Below, piece after piece: positions 25,207 to 33,501 of a stretch of DNA of 64,000 bases (position 1 is the first letter of the stretch; each line of letters starts with the position of its first letter). Under the pieces are notes generated by a model. It made no database searches. It was not told where the DNA came from and saw only the letters and a list, made by a program, of their open reading frames with translations. This DNA is from NP936 sp002726085 (GTDB lineage: Bacteria > Acidobacteriota > Vicinamibacteria > Vicinamibacterales > UBA8438), in contig DASCQF010000104.1 in assembly GCA_036012905.1 (NCBI GenBank), positions 62,001 to 126,000 on the forward strand, in the 5' to 3' direction. A program made the translations under genes and the position numbers.

Positions 25207-26238
25207 ATGACCACCACCCATTCCAGCGCAGCGACACTCGAGTACACGCCGGCAGTCGCCGCCGCAACGGCTGGTCTGTACGACCGAGTCCGCTCGGTCG
25301 TCCCAGAGCTCGAGTGGCCGGTTCATGCCCCGTATATTGACGCGATCCAGCGGTTGAAGCAGACCCGCGGTGCGGTGGTGCTGGCCCACAACTACCAGAC
25401 CCCGGAGATTTTCCACGGCGTCGCCGATCTCTCGGGCGATTCGCTCGCGCTCGCTCAGCAGGCGGCCGAGGCCGATGCCGATGTCATCGTGATGTGCGGC
25501 GTGAACTTCATGGCTGAGACAGCGAAGATTCTCAGCCCGGAGAAGACCGTCCTGATCCCGGATCTCGATGCGGGGTGTTCGCTGGCGTCGTCGATCGCCG
25601 TTGCCGACGTGCGACGGTTGCGCGAGCAGCATCCGGGGGCGCCGGTCGTGACCTACGTCAACACGTCTGCCGACATCAAAGCCGAATCCGATATCTGCTG
25701 CACCTCGTCCAATGCGGTCGAGGTCGTCGAGTCGCTCGGCGCCGAGCGAGTCATTTTCCTGCCCGATGAGTTTCTCGGACGGTATGTCGCTGAGCACACC
25801 GCTGTCGAGATCATCCTGTGGCAGGGACACTGCGAGGTGCACGAGCGCTTCAGCGCGGCGGAGCTCTGCGACTATCGCACGACCTATCCGGGTATCCAGA
25901 TCTTCGCGCATCCGGAGTGTCCACCGGATGTGCTGGCCGAGGCAGACTACGTCGGCTCGACGTCGGGCTTGATTCGCCATGTCGGCGCGACACGCCCGGA
26001 GCGGGTCGTGATGGTCACCGAGTGCTCGATGAGCGACAACGTTGCCGTGGCGCATCCCGACGTCGAATTCATCCGACCATGCAATCTGTGCCCGCACATG
26101 AAACAGATCACGTTGCCGAAGATCCACCAATCGCTCGAGCGGATGCAGTACGAGGTCACCGTGGACACCGACGTGGCAGAGCGTGCGCGACTGGCGGTCG
26201 AGCGGATGCTCGCGGTCGGCAGGGGAGCCGGGGGATGA
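25207..26238 (+). CDS. nadA: quinolinate synthase
   Basis: 343 aa from ATG 25207 (GTG 25183 is possible but would leave a leader of about 12 bases). NadA condenses iminoaspartate with dihydroxyacetone phosphate to quinolinate using a [4Fe-4S] cluster. Visible family features: GAVVLAHNYQTPEIFHGVADLSGDSLALAQQA, VMCGVNFMAETAKIL with the first cluster Cys, DLDAGCSLA, SDICCTSSNAVEVVES with the second Cys, PDEFLGRYVA, HPECPPDVLAEADYVGSTSG, and CNLCPHMKQITL with the third Cys. It overlaps nadB by four bases (ATGA). Confidence 0.96.
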   Translation: MTTTHSSAATLEYTPAVAAATAGLYDRVRSVVPELEWPVHAPYIDAIQRLKQTRGAVVLAHNYQTPEIFHGVADLSGDSLALAQQAAEADADVIVMCGVNFMAETAKILSPEKTVLIPDLDAGCSLASSIAVADVRRLREQHPGAPVVTYVNTSADIKAESDICCTSSNAVEVVESLGAERVIFLPDEFLGRYVAEHTAVEIILWQGHCEVHERFSAAELCDYRTTYPGIQIFAHPECPPDVLAEADYVGSTSGLIRHVGATRPERVVMVTECSMSDNVAVAHPDVEFIRPCNLCPHMKQITLPKIHQSLERMQYEVTVDTDVAERARLAVERMLAVGRGAGG

Positions 26239-27800
26239 GCCCCAGCACCACCCCGACCCGGGTCCAGACCGTCGAGACGCATGACGTGCTGGTCATCGGG
26301 AGCGGTGTCGGCGGACTGACCGTCGCGCTCGAGACGCCGGGTCTGCGGGTCGGCCTGATCACCAAGACTGAGCTTGGCCGTGGCGGTTCGAGTCCGATGG
26401 CGCAGGGTGGCGTCGCCGCAGCGATCGGTCCGGGCGACTCGCCGGCGGCGCATGCGGCAGACACGCTTGCCGCGGCGGCCGGTCTGGCGGTGCCCGACCG
26501 TGTCCGGCTTCTCACCGAAGAAGGCCCGGCCCGGATCGCGGCGCTCCTCGCCTTGGGTACCCGCTTCGATCGGGACGAAGTGGGCCACCTGGCGCTGGGC
26601 CGCGAGGCGGCGCACGGGGTCGCGCGGATCCTCCACGCGAACGGCGATGCCACGGGTGCCGAGATCGTGCGGGCGTTGCGCGCGGCGGTCGAGTCAGCTC
26701 CGACGGTCGAGGTTTTCGAACGCACCTTCGCCTGTGAGCTGGTCACGGAGCAGGGACGCGTTGTCGGCGCGGTGGCGCGTCACGAGAGTGGCACGGTCGT
26801 GCTACATCTGGCCCGCGCCGTGGTGCTCGCCACCGGCGGCATCGGTCAGGTCTACCGGCATACGACGAACCCACCCGAAAACACCGGAGATGGTCTGGCG
26901 ATGGCGGCGCGTGCGGGGGCGCGTCTCGCCGATCTCGAGTTCGTCCAGTTTCACCCGACTGCGCTCGACGTCGGGACCGACCCGATGCCGCTGCTGACCG
27001 AGGCGCTCCGTGGTGCCGGGGCGACCCTGGTCGACGAAACAGGGCGGCGCTTCATGCCGGACTTCCACCCGGACGCCGAGTTGGCGCCGAGGGATGTCGT
27101 GGCCCGCGCGTTGTGGGAGATGCGGCGGCAGGGAGGGCAGATGTTTCTCGACGCGCGGGACGTGATCGGCGCTCGGATCGAGTCGGCCTTCCCGACCGCC
27201 CTCCGGCACTGTCAGGACCACGGCTTCGATCCACGGCGCGAAGTGGTCCCGGTTTCGCCCGCTGCGCACTATCACATGGGCGGCATCGCGGTGGACGCCG
27301 ACGGTCGCACGAGTCTGGCCGGTCTCTGGGCGTGTGGCGAGGTCAGTTGTGTCGGGGTTCACGGTGCCAATCGACTGGCCAGTAACTCCCTGCTCGACGC
27401 CATGGTGTTCGGCGCTCGCGTGGGTCGCGATCTGACTCGTCGCGTGTTGACGCTGCCGCCTGTCAAGGCGCTGGTTGGCCGGAGCGACCCCAGCCTCGGC
27501 GAGTCGGCAATCGACGCCCACGCGCACGTCGAGACCAGACGTGAAATCCGCGACCTGATGTGGAGTGGGGTCGGTCTCGTCCGTACCGCGGCCGGACTCC
27601 AGCAGACGATCAATCGCCTTATTCGGATCGCGCGACGGCTCGGGCCGGGCTCGTCCGAGACGCACAACCTGCTGGCTGTCGCCGGGGCAGTCACCCACGC
27701 GGCGTCAGCCAGGAAGGACAGCCGAGGCGCACACTATCGCAGCGACGGTCCACCGGTATCCGATTCACATGACGAGACGTCGACCGGCGGCACGCGATGA
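26235..27800 (+). CDS. nadB: L-aspartate oxidase
   Basis: 521 aa, start ATG 26235 inside the nadA stop. It oxidises L-aspartate to iminoaspartate for NadA. FAD-binding DVLVIGSGVGGLTVALE is followed by KTELGRGGSSPMAQGGVAAA, the HLALGREAAHGVARILHANGDATG segment, VLATGGIGQVYRHTTNPPENTGDG, LEFVQFHPTAL, PAAHYHMGGIAVDADGRTSL and GVHGANRLASNSLLDAMVFG, all typical of the succinate dehydrogenase-like family. The C-terminal helical domain (EIRDLMWSGVGLVRT) is complete. Translationally coupled on both sides. Confidence 0.96.
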   Translation: MSPSTTPTRVQTVETHDVLVIGSGVGGLTVALETPGLRVGLITKTELGRGGSSPMAQGGVAAAIGPGDSPAAHAADTLAAAAGLAVPDRVRLLTEEGPARIAALLALGTRFDRDEVGHLALGREAAHGVARILHANGDATGAEIVRALRAAVESAPTVEVFERTFACELVTEQGRVVGAVARHESGTVVLHLARAVVLATGGIGQVYRHTTNPPENTGDGLAMAARAGARLADLEFVQFHPTALDVGTDPMPLLTEALRGAGATLVDETGRRFMPDFHPDAELAPRDVVARALWEMRRQGGQMFLDARDVIGARIESAFPTALRHCQDHGFDPRREVVPVSPAAHYHMGGIAVDADGRTSLAGLWACGEVSCVGVHGANRLASNSLLDAMVFGARVGRDLTRRVLTLPPVKALVGRSDPSLGESAIDAHAHVETRREIRDLMWSGVGLVRTAAGLQQTINRLIRIARRLGPGSSETHNLLAVAGAVTHAASARKDSRGAHYRSDGPPVSDSHDETSTGGTR

Positions 27801-28675
27801 CAGCCGAGGCGGACCCGCCTACGGTGGCGCCGCTCACGTCGATCGAGTACGAAGATCTCGTCCGGCGCGAGCTGACGGTGGATCTCGGTGCGGCAGGCGA
27901 CATCACGACCGATGCGATCGTCCTGGGTGACCTGCAGGCCGCGGCCCGAGTCGTGGCCCGTCGCGAAGGGCGCGTGTGTGGGCTGGAGTGCGCCGTCTGT
28001 GCATTCCGGTTGCTCGCAGACGTGCGGCACACGGTGATGCACGGCGACGGCGCCGACGTCGAGGCCGGCACCGTGCTGGCCGAGATTGAGGGCCCGGCAC
28101 GCGCGCTCCTGTCAGCCGAGCGCACCGCCCTCAACCTCCTTGGCCATCTGTCCGGCATCGCCACGGCAACCCGAGACCTCGTCCGCATCGTCGCCGGCGT
28201 GGGACACGCGCAGGTCGCCTGTACGCGGAAGACCACACCGGGTTTGCGGGTGCTCGAGAAGTATGCCGTCCGGGTCGGCGGCGCCTCGAGCCATCGCATC
28301 GGTCTCTACGACGCCGTTCTCATCAAGGACAACCATCGCGTGATCGCGGGCGGCGTCGGCCCGGCCCTTGCCGCGGCGCGCGCGGCGCGGGGGCGGCTGG
28401 CCAAACTGGAGGTCGAGGTGGACACATTGGAACAGCTCGACGCCGCGCTCCAGGCCGGTGCCGATGTGGTCTTGCTCGACAACATGTCGATCTCGGACCT
28501 CGAGCAGGCCGTGGTCAGGGCCGGTGGCCGGGCGACCACCGAGGCCTCCGGAGGGATCACGCCGGCGACCATTCGCGAGGTCGCGGCGACCGGCGTGGAT
28601 GTGATTTCCGTCGGGTGGATTACCCACAGCGCACCGGCGCTCGACGTCGGCCTCGACTTCTCGACCGCCGACTAG
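27797..28675 (+). CDS. nadC: nicotinate-nucleotide pyrophosphorylase (quinolinate phosphoribosyltransferase)
   Basis: 292 aa, start ATG 27797 overlapping nadB. It converts quinolinate and PRPP to nicotinate mononucleotide. The LTVDLGAAGDITTDAIV start, SAERTALNLLGHLSGIATATRDLV, CTRKTTPGLRVLEKYAVRVGGASSHRIGLYDAVLIKDNH, EVEVDTLEQLDAALQAGADVVLLDNMS, and TEASGGITPATIREVAATGVDVISVGWITHSAPALDVGLDF are the diagnostic segments. It completes the de novo pathway nadABC under the NrtR-linked promoter. Confidence 0.97.
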   Translation: MTAEADPPTVAPLTSIEYEDLVRRELTVDLGAAGDITTDAIVLGDLQAAARVVARREGRVCGLECAVCAFRLLADVRHTVMHGDGADVEAGTVLAEIEGPARALLSAERTALNLLGHLSGIATATRDLVRIVAGVGHAQVACTRKTTPGLRVLEKYAVRVGGASSHRIGLYDAVLIKDNHRVIAGGVGPALAAARAARGRLAKLEVEVDTLEQLDAALQAGADVVLLDNMSISDLEQAVVRAGGRATTEASGGITPATIREVAATGVDVISVGWITHSAPALDVGLDFSTAD

Positions 28676-28799
28676 AACCCACCCTGTCAGGTCAGCGGTA
28701 CATAAATCGAGTTAGCAATACTAGGCTGCCAGGCCAGAGGTCGCCGGTTTTCCGGGATAGTGGGGTGTTGACTACCGTCGGATGGGGAGGACTCACTGC

Positions 28800-30125
28800 A
28801 TGCGCGTAACGAGATTCAGTTGGCTGATCGCGGGCGTCGCGGCGTTCGTGGCGACCGCCGGCGTCAGCGGCCCGGGCGCGGCTGCGGCCGGCGCCGAGGC
28901 GGATGCTCCGACGTTCACCGAGAATGTTGCATCGATTCTGTACGAGAACTGCGTCGCATGTCATCGGACAGGCGAGGTGGCGCCGATGTCGTTGATCACC
29001 TATCAGGAGACTCGACCCTGGGGCCGGTCGATCAAGAACAAGGTGATGTCTGGTGAGATGCCGCCCTGGCACGCCGACCCGGCGGTCGGGCGATTTCTGA
29101 ACGAGCGCCGCTTGACCGACGCCGAGCGTGACACGGTCGTGCAATGGGTCGACGCTGGTGCGCCGGAAGGCGATCGGGCCAAGCTGCCCCCGGCGCCTAC
29201 ATTCGCCGACGGGTGGCAGATCGGCACGCCGGATCTGATCGTCGAGATGCCGGAGGCGTTCGAGGTGCCCGCTGAAGGCGAGGTCGCCTACCAGTACTTC
29301 AGCGCCCCGACCAACTTCACCGAGGACAAATGGGTGCAAGCGGTCGAGGTGCGTGCCGGGGCTCCGTCGGCCGTGCACCACATTCTGGCCTACGCGCGCG
29401 CGCCCGGCACAGAGCGGCGCCCGCCGGCGTTCAACCTTATTCCGGTCGGAGAGCGGGCCGAGGCGGCCGTGCGGGCCCGGGAAGCGCGCGCCCGCGAGCG
29501 TGGTCGGCCGGCGCGCCCGGAGGGCCGGGGCCCCGGGACTCTGATCGGCACGATGGCGCCCGGTACGAACCCGATCGTCTTCGAGCCGAACAGCGCGATG
29601 CGGGTGCCCAAGGGCACGCAGGTGGTGTTCCAGGTTCACTACACGGCGACCGGCGAACCGATGTCGGACCGCTCGAGTATCGGAATGGTGTTCAGCGACG
29701 AGCCGCCCGAACAGGAGGTGCGGTTCGGCCAGTTCCTCAATCCCTACTTCGAGATTCCCGCCGGCGAGGCCAACCATCGTGTCGACGCGCTGGTCGAATT
29801 CACGGAGGACACCGAGATCTACGCGCTGTTCCCGCACACGCACCTGCGGGGCAAGCGGTGGGAGTATGAGCTGGTCCATCCTGACGGTCGTCGAGAGCCC
29901 GTGCTGTCGGTGCCAGGCTACGACTTCAACTGGCAGATCTACTATCAGTTCGAGGAGCCACTGACGGCGCCGAAGGGGACTCGCCTGGAGGCCTCCGCCT
30001 GGTATGACAACTCGGCGGCGAACAAGGCCAACCCGGACCCAGCCAGTCCCGTGCGCTGGGGTGAGCAGACCTGGGAAGAGATGCACTACACCGGCATCAG
30101 CTACAGCGTGAAGTCAGAGAAATAG
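28800..30125 (+). CDS. cytochrome c-PHM-like copper monooxygenase (paralogue 2)
   Basis: 441 aa; ATG 28800 is set by GGGGAGG nine bases upstream. Signal peptide FSWLIAGVAAFVATAGVSGPGAAAAG. Haem motif CVACH in the N-terminal module, followed by MPPWHADPAVGRF. Copper-domain ligands: VHHILAYA, VFQVHYTATGEPM, LFPHTHLRGKRW, and WEEMHYTGISY for the CuB Met. Between the first and second ligand groups is an arginine/alanine-rich insertion (ERAEAAVRAREARARERG) also present, shorter, in paralogue 3. It is about two-thirds identical to the protein at 30369, so the pair is a recent tandem duplication. A terminator follows at 30151. Confidence 0.88.
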   Translation: MRVTRFSWLIAGVAAFVATAGVSGPGAAAAGAEADAPTFTENVASILYENCVACHRTGEVAPMSLITYQETRPWGRSIKNKVMSGEMPPWHADPAVGRFLNERRLTDAERDTVVQWVDAGAPEGDRAKLPPAPTFADGWQIGTPDLIVEMPEAFEVPAEGEVAYQYFSAPTNFTEDKWVQAVEVRAGAPSAVHHILAYARAPGTERRPPAFNLIPVGERAEAAVRAREARARERGRPARPEGRGPGTLIGTMAPGTNPIVFEPNSAMRVPKGTQVVFQVHYTATGEPMSDRSSIGMVFSDEPPEQEVRFGQFLNPYFEIPAGEANHRVDALVEFTEDTEIYALFPHTHLRGKRWEYELVHPDGRREPVLSVPGYDFNWQIYYQFEEPLTAPKGTRLEASAWYDNSAANKANPDPASPVRWGEQTWEEMHYTGISYSVKSEK

Positions 30126-30150
30126 GTTTCAGAAGTCAGACGTATGAAGG

Positions 30151-30183
30151 GAGCCTCGGTCTTGCCGGCCGAGGCTCTTTCTT
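30151..30183 (+). terminator. intrinsic terminator
   Basis: Stem GAGCCTCGG / CCGAGGCTC with loop TCTTGCCGG and the tract TTTCTT. A short R1-like GAAGTCAGA lies just upstream at 30132. Confidence 0.82.
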
Positions 30184-30368
30184 CGTACGGGTCGCCGTCC
30201 ACCCGCGGGGATTCTTGCTCTGCCCGTTGAAATTTTCCCGCCGTTCACCCGCGCGCACTCGACTTGACCGGTCGTTTCTCCCAGTTTTCGAGCGAAACGT
30301 GCCAAGCAGGAAACTTGCATGCGTACCGGTCCATCTCGCGGCGACCGCCGCAGGGGGAGGATCGAGAA

Positions 30369-31700
30369 ATGTACCGAGGGACCTGGCACAACCACACATT
30401 TGGCGGCATAGTCATCGGCATCGTCACGGTCATGATCAGTAGCATCGGAGTCGCCGGTTTGTCGGCGGCCGGTGCCAACGGCGCCGAGACGGTGCCCACC
30501 TTCACCAAGGATGTCGCACCGATTCTGTATGAGGCATGTGTGATGTGCCATCGACCGGGTGAGGTGGCGCCGATGTCGCTCATCTCCTACCGGGAGACGC
30601 GACCGTGGGGCCGGTCGATCAAGAACAAGGTGCTGAGCGGCGAGATGCCGCCCTGGCACGCCGACCCGACAGTTGGTCGCTTCTCGAACGAGCGGCGTCT
30701 GACCGAGGCCGAGCGGGACATCATCGCCCGCTGGGTCGATGGGGGCGCGCCCGAGGGAGACGCTGACCAGCTGCCGCCCGCACCGGTGTTCGCCGATGGG
30801 TGGCAGATAGGCACACCGGATGTCGTCATCGAGATGCCGACGGCGTTCGACGTACCGGCAGAGGGAGAGGTCGACTACCAGTACTTCAGCACACCGACCC
30901 AGTTCACCGAAGACAAGTGGGTGCAGGCGATCGAAGTCCGGCCCGGCGCCCGCTCTGTGGTCCACCACATCCTGGCGTTCGTGCAGGACCCGAGCGGCGC
31001 CAGGCCGTCGTCCGCTTACCGGCAGATTCCGATCGGCGCGGCTGCCGAAGCGGCGGCCGCGCGGGCCCGCGAGCGTGGCCGAGAGGGTGCAGGCCCGGGC
31101 GGACCGCGGCGGACGTTGATCGGCACCATGGCGCCCGGGACGAACCCGCAGGTGTTCGAGCCGGACACCGCGATGCGGATTCCCAAGGGTTCGGAGCTCG
31201 TGTTCCAGCTGCACTACACGGCGGTCGGAGAGGCGGCCAGCGACCGGTCACGTGTGGGACTGATCTTCGCCGATGCACCGCCCGCGCGCGAGATGCGGTC
31301 CGGGGCGTTCCTCAACGCCTATTTCGAGATTCCGGCAGGCGCGACAGACGAGCGGGTGGACACCCTGATCGAGTTCACACAGGACGTGGAGGTCACCGCG
31401 CTCTTCCCGCACTCCCACCTGCTCGGCACGCGTTGGGAGTATCGACTGACCTACCCGGATGGGCGCACCGAGACGGTGCTGTCGGTGCCCAAGTACGACT
31501 TCAATTGGCAGGCCTACTACCAGTTTGAGGAGCCGCTCACGGTGCCGAAGGGAGCCCGGATCGAGGCGTCGGCCTGGTATGACAACTCGGCGGCAAACAA
31601 GTCGAACCCGGACCCGACGATTGCCGTAGGCTGGGGCGAGCAGACCTGGGACGAAATGCAGTACTCGGGCATCACCTATAGTGTGAAGAAAGAGCAGTAA
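30369..31700 (+). CDS. cytochrome c-PHM-like copper monooxygenase (paralogue 3)
   Basis: 443 aa; ATG 30369 follows GGGGGAGG by eight bases. A long hydrophobic segment (FGGIVIGIVTVMISSIGVAGLSAAG) acts as signal peptide or anchor. Haem motif CVMCH, MPPWHADPTVGRF. Copper ligands: VHHILAFV, VFQLHYTAVGEA, LFPHSHLLGTRW, WDEMQYSGITY. Organisation and terminator type match paralogue 2, but each gene has its own ribosome site and terminator, so they are probably separate transcripts that may respond to different conditions. Substrate unknown. Confidence 0.88.
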   Translation: MYRGTWHNHTFGGIVIGIVTVMISSIGVAGLSAAGANGAETVPTFTKDVAPILYEACVMCHRPGEVAPMSLISYRETRPWGRSIKNKVLSGEMPPWHADPTVGRFSNERRLTEAERDIIARWVDGGAPEGDADQLPPAPVFADGWQIGTPDVVIEMPTAFDVPAEGEVDYQYFSTPTQFTEDKWVQAIEVRPGARSVVHHILAFVQDPSGARPSSAYRQIPIGAAAEAAAARARERGREGAGPGGPRRTLIGTMAPGTNPQVFEPDTAMRIPKGSELVFQLHYTAVGEAASDRSRVGLIFADAPPAREMRSGAFLNAYFEIPAGATDERVDTLIEFTQDVEVTALFPHSHLLGTRWEYRLTYPDGRTETVLSVPKYDFNWQAYYQFEEPLTVPKGARIEASAWYDNSAANKSNPDPTIAVGWGEQTWDEMQYSGITYSVKKEQ

Positions 31701-31726
31701 GTTTCAGAAGTCAGAAGTCACAAGGG

Positions 31727-31757
31727 GGCCCCGGTCTCACGGTCGGGGCTCTTCTTT
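31727..31757 (+). terminator. intrinsic terminator
   Basis: Stem GCCCCG / CGGGGC followed by TCTTCTTTT. It has the same layout as 30151 (GAAGTCAGAAGTCA, then hairpin, then T-tract), as if it was copied with the gene. Confidence 0.8.
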
Positions 31758-31818
31758 TGTACCGGTAATAGAGACATTTGTCGGGCCGAGGCCGTAACAT
31801 GCTCAATTGCTGCGTCTC

Positions 31819-32469
31819 ATGTTCAAGACACCGGTTTGCGTGCTCGTGTTGGTGCTCGTCGTATTGTCGCCGGTCTCGGCCGGCGCGCAGACACCAGCCA
31901 CTGACCCTATCAGTGTCCTCGAGAGTTATGTCGGGCGTTACGAGCTCACTCCCACGTTTCACCTCTCGGTCACTCGCGTGGGTGGGGCGATCTACGTGCA
32001 GGCGACCGGTCAGCCTCGCGCGCAGCTCACGCCGCGGGTCGGGCACGAGTTCGTCATCGTCGGCGGCAGCCTGCGGGTGATCTTCGGCGTCCGTCCGGAC
32101 ACCGGGGAGGTCATCGACCTGCTGTTCGAGCAGGGCGGTCTCGGTCGTCGGGCGGTCAAGCTGGCCGATGTTGCCATTCCGCCCGCCCCGACGCGTGTCG
32201 AACTGCCGGTTGATGTGTTGGCCCGATACGTCGGGGCCTACGAGGAGCAACCCGGCTTCGGGATCACGGTCACACAGACCGGCGATCTCCTCATGGCCCA
32301 GGTGACGGAGCTGGCCGCGGCCGCGATCTATCCGGAGTCGGGAACCGAGTTCTTTTACGAGGACACTGGAGCCCGGATCACGTTTCGTTTCGATGAGACT
32401 GGTGCCGTGACCACGTTGACTCTGCATCAGGGCGGCGCCGCGCTGGAGATGCGTCGCGTTGAGAAGTAG
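31819..32469 (+). CDS. secreted tandem DUF3471-like protein
   Basis: 216 aa from ATG 31819. Signal peptide FKTPVCVLVLVLVVLSPVSAGAQ. Two related beta-rich halves follow: LESYVGRYELTPTFHLSVTRVGGAIYVQAT and LARYVGAYEEQPGFGITVTQTGDLLMAQVT both start with the Y-VG-YE pattern of the small C-terminal domain seen after beta-lactamase-like serine hydrolases (DUF3471), here standing alone in duplicate. The second ends ITFRFDETGAVTTLTLHQGG. No enzyme domain is attached; a ligand-binding role is only a guess. Confidence 0.75.
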   Translation: MFKTPVCVLVLVLVVLSPVSAGAQTPATDPISVLESYVGRYELTPTFHLSVTRVGGAIYVQATGQPRAQLTPRVGHEFVIVGGSLRVIFGVRPDTGEVIDLLFEQGGLGRRAVKLADVAIPPAPTRVELPVDVLARYVGAYEEQPGFGITVTQTGDLLMAQVTELAAAAIYPESGTEFFYEDTGARITFRFDETGAVTTLTLHQGGAALEMRRVEK

Positions 32470-32496
32470 CACCGCACGTCGGCAAATGCTCAAGAC

Positions 32497-32534
32497 GGCG
32501 AAGCCCTCTGGCATCCTCCTGACTTCTGACTTCT
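32497..32534 (-). repeat. R1 repeat (copy h)
   Basis: GGCGAAGCC (32497-32505) followed by CTCCTGACTTCTGACTTCTCGGG. It ends 17 bases before the ATG of the MBL gene. Confidence 0.75.
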
Positions 32535-32550
32535 CGGGCAGACTCACATC

Positions 32551-33204
32551 ATGCAGTTGATTTTCGAACAGGTTCGGACTGGAGGCGACCGCAACTTCGG
32601 ATATCTGGTCGGTGACCGTGAGGCAGGGCACGGTGTCCTCATCGATCCGTCGTACTCGCCGGAGGCGATGGTCCAGCGTGCCACCGATCAGGGACTGAGG
32701 GTCACCCACATCGTCAACACCCACGGGCACCCGGACCATACCGAGGGGAACCCCGCGGCCGTCGAGCTGACCGGGGCGTCGATCGCGGCGCACCCCGACG
32801 CGCCCGATAAGCCCGACATCGAACTGGCCGACGGGCAGGATCTGTCGGTGGGTGCATTCCGGCTGCAGTGTTTCCACACCCCAGGGCACTGCGACGATCA
32901 CCTGGTGCTCTACGAACCATCTCATCACCTGCTCGTCACCGGGGACCTGCTGTTTGTCGGTAAGGTGGGTGGCACCAAGACGGACGACGACGCGCGGACC
33001 GAGTGGGCGAGCCTCGAACGCCTGCTCGACACCGTGCCGGACGAGACGACGGTCTGGCCGGGTCATGACTACGGCGCGCGCCCCAGCTCCACCGTCGGTC
33101 TCGAACGGCGCACGAATCCGTTCTTGCTGTGCTCCGACGTAGACGCGTTCCTGCAGCTCCGAACCGAGTGGCCGGGCTACAAAAAGCAGATGGGCCTGAA
33201 ATGA
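32551..33204 (+). CDS. MBL-fold hydrolase (glyoxalase II/persulfide dioxygenase-like)
   Basis: 217 aa, no signal peptide, so cytoplasmic. Metal-binding motifs are THGHPDHTEG (H-x-H-x-D-H), GHCDDHLVLY (His), GDLLFVG (Asp) and PGHDYG (His), all present. FVGKVGGTKTDDDARTEWASLERL is characteristic of the glyoxalase II/persulfide dioxygenase group. The C-terminus RRTNPFLL resembles the ENP-type ending of that group. Substrate likely a thioester or persulfide. Its stop overlaps the start of the pseudogene that follows. Confidence 0.88.
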   Translation: MQLIFEQVRTGGDRNFGYLVGDREAGHGVLIDPSYSPEAMVQRATDQGLRVTHIVNTHGHPDHTEGNPAAVELTGASIAAHPDAPDKPDIELADGQDLSVGAFRLQCFHTPGHCDDHLVLYEPSHHLLVTGDLLFVGKVGGTKTDDDARTEWASLERLLDTVPDETTVWPGHDYGARPSSTVGLERRTNPFLLCSDVDAFLQLRTEWPGYKKQMGLK

Positions 33205-33499
33205 CGGACCAACAGCCAATCACGACGCGACGCCTGGCGGCTGCCACACAGGCAGCCATCCCAGTTGCCATCCCGGTCGCGATGATGGCTGCCCTGCTTG
33301 CAGTGTCACCCGTGGCCGCGCAGACCGAGGTCGCTCCAGACAACTGGGTGACGCCAGGCACCGCCGAGGGCAACCCGATCTTCAGGGCACGTGGAACAAC
33401 ACCACGATCACCCCGTTCGAGCGCCGTCCGGGTCGCCGCACGTGGATGAAAAGATCCGCGGGTGGATGGGCGCCTCTCGGTAGCACCTCCACCTCGTGA
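33201..33499 (+). pseudogene. frameshifted, truncated secreted protein of the 12270 family
   Basis: ATG 33201 overlaps the MBL stop and opens a good signal peptide (IPVAIPVAMMAALLAVSPVAAQ) and DNWVTPGTAEGNP. At about 33374 the frame must shift (+2) to continue the family sequence DLQGTWNNTTITPFERRPG, which matches the APDLGGIWDFRTMTPLERP start of the gene at 12270. After about 15 more residues similarity ends and a TGA comes at 33497. The remnant therefore has an intact start, one frameshift, and no body. Confidence 0.75.
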
Positions 33500-33501
33500 T
33501 A

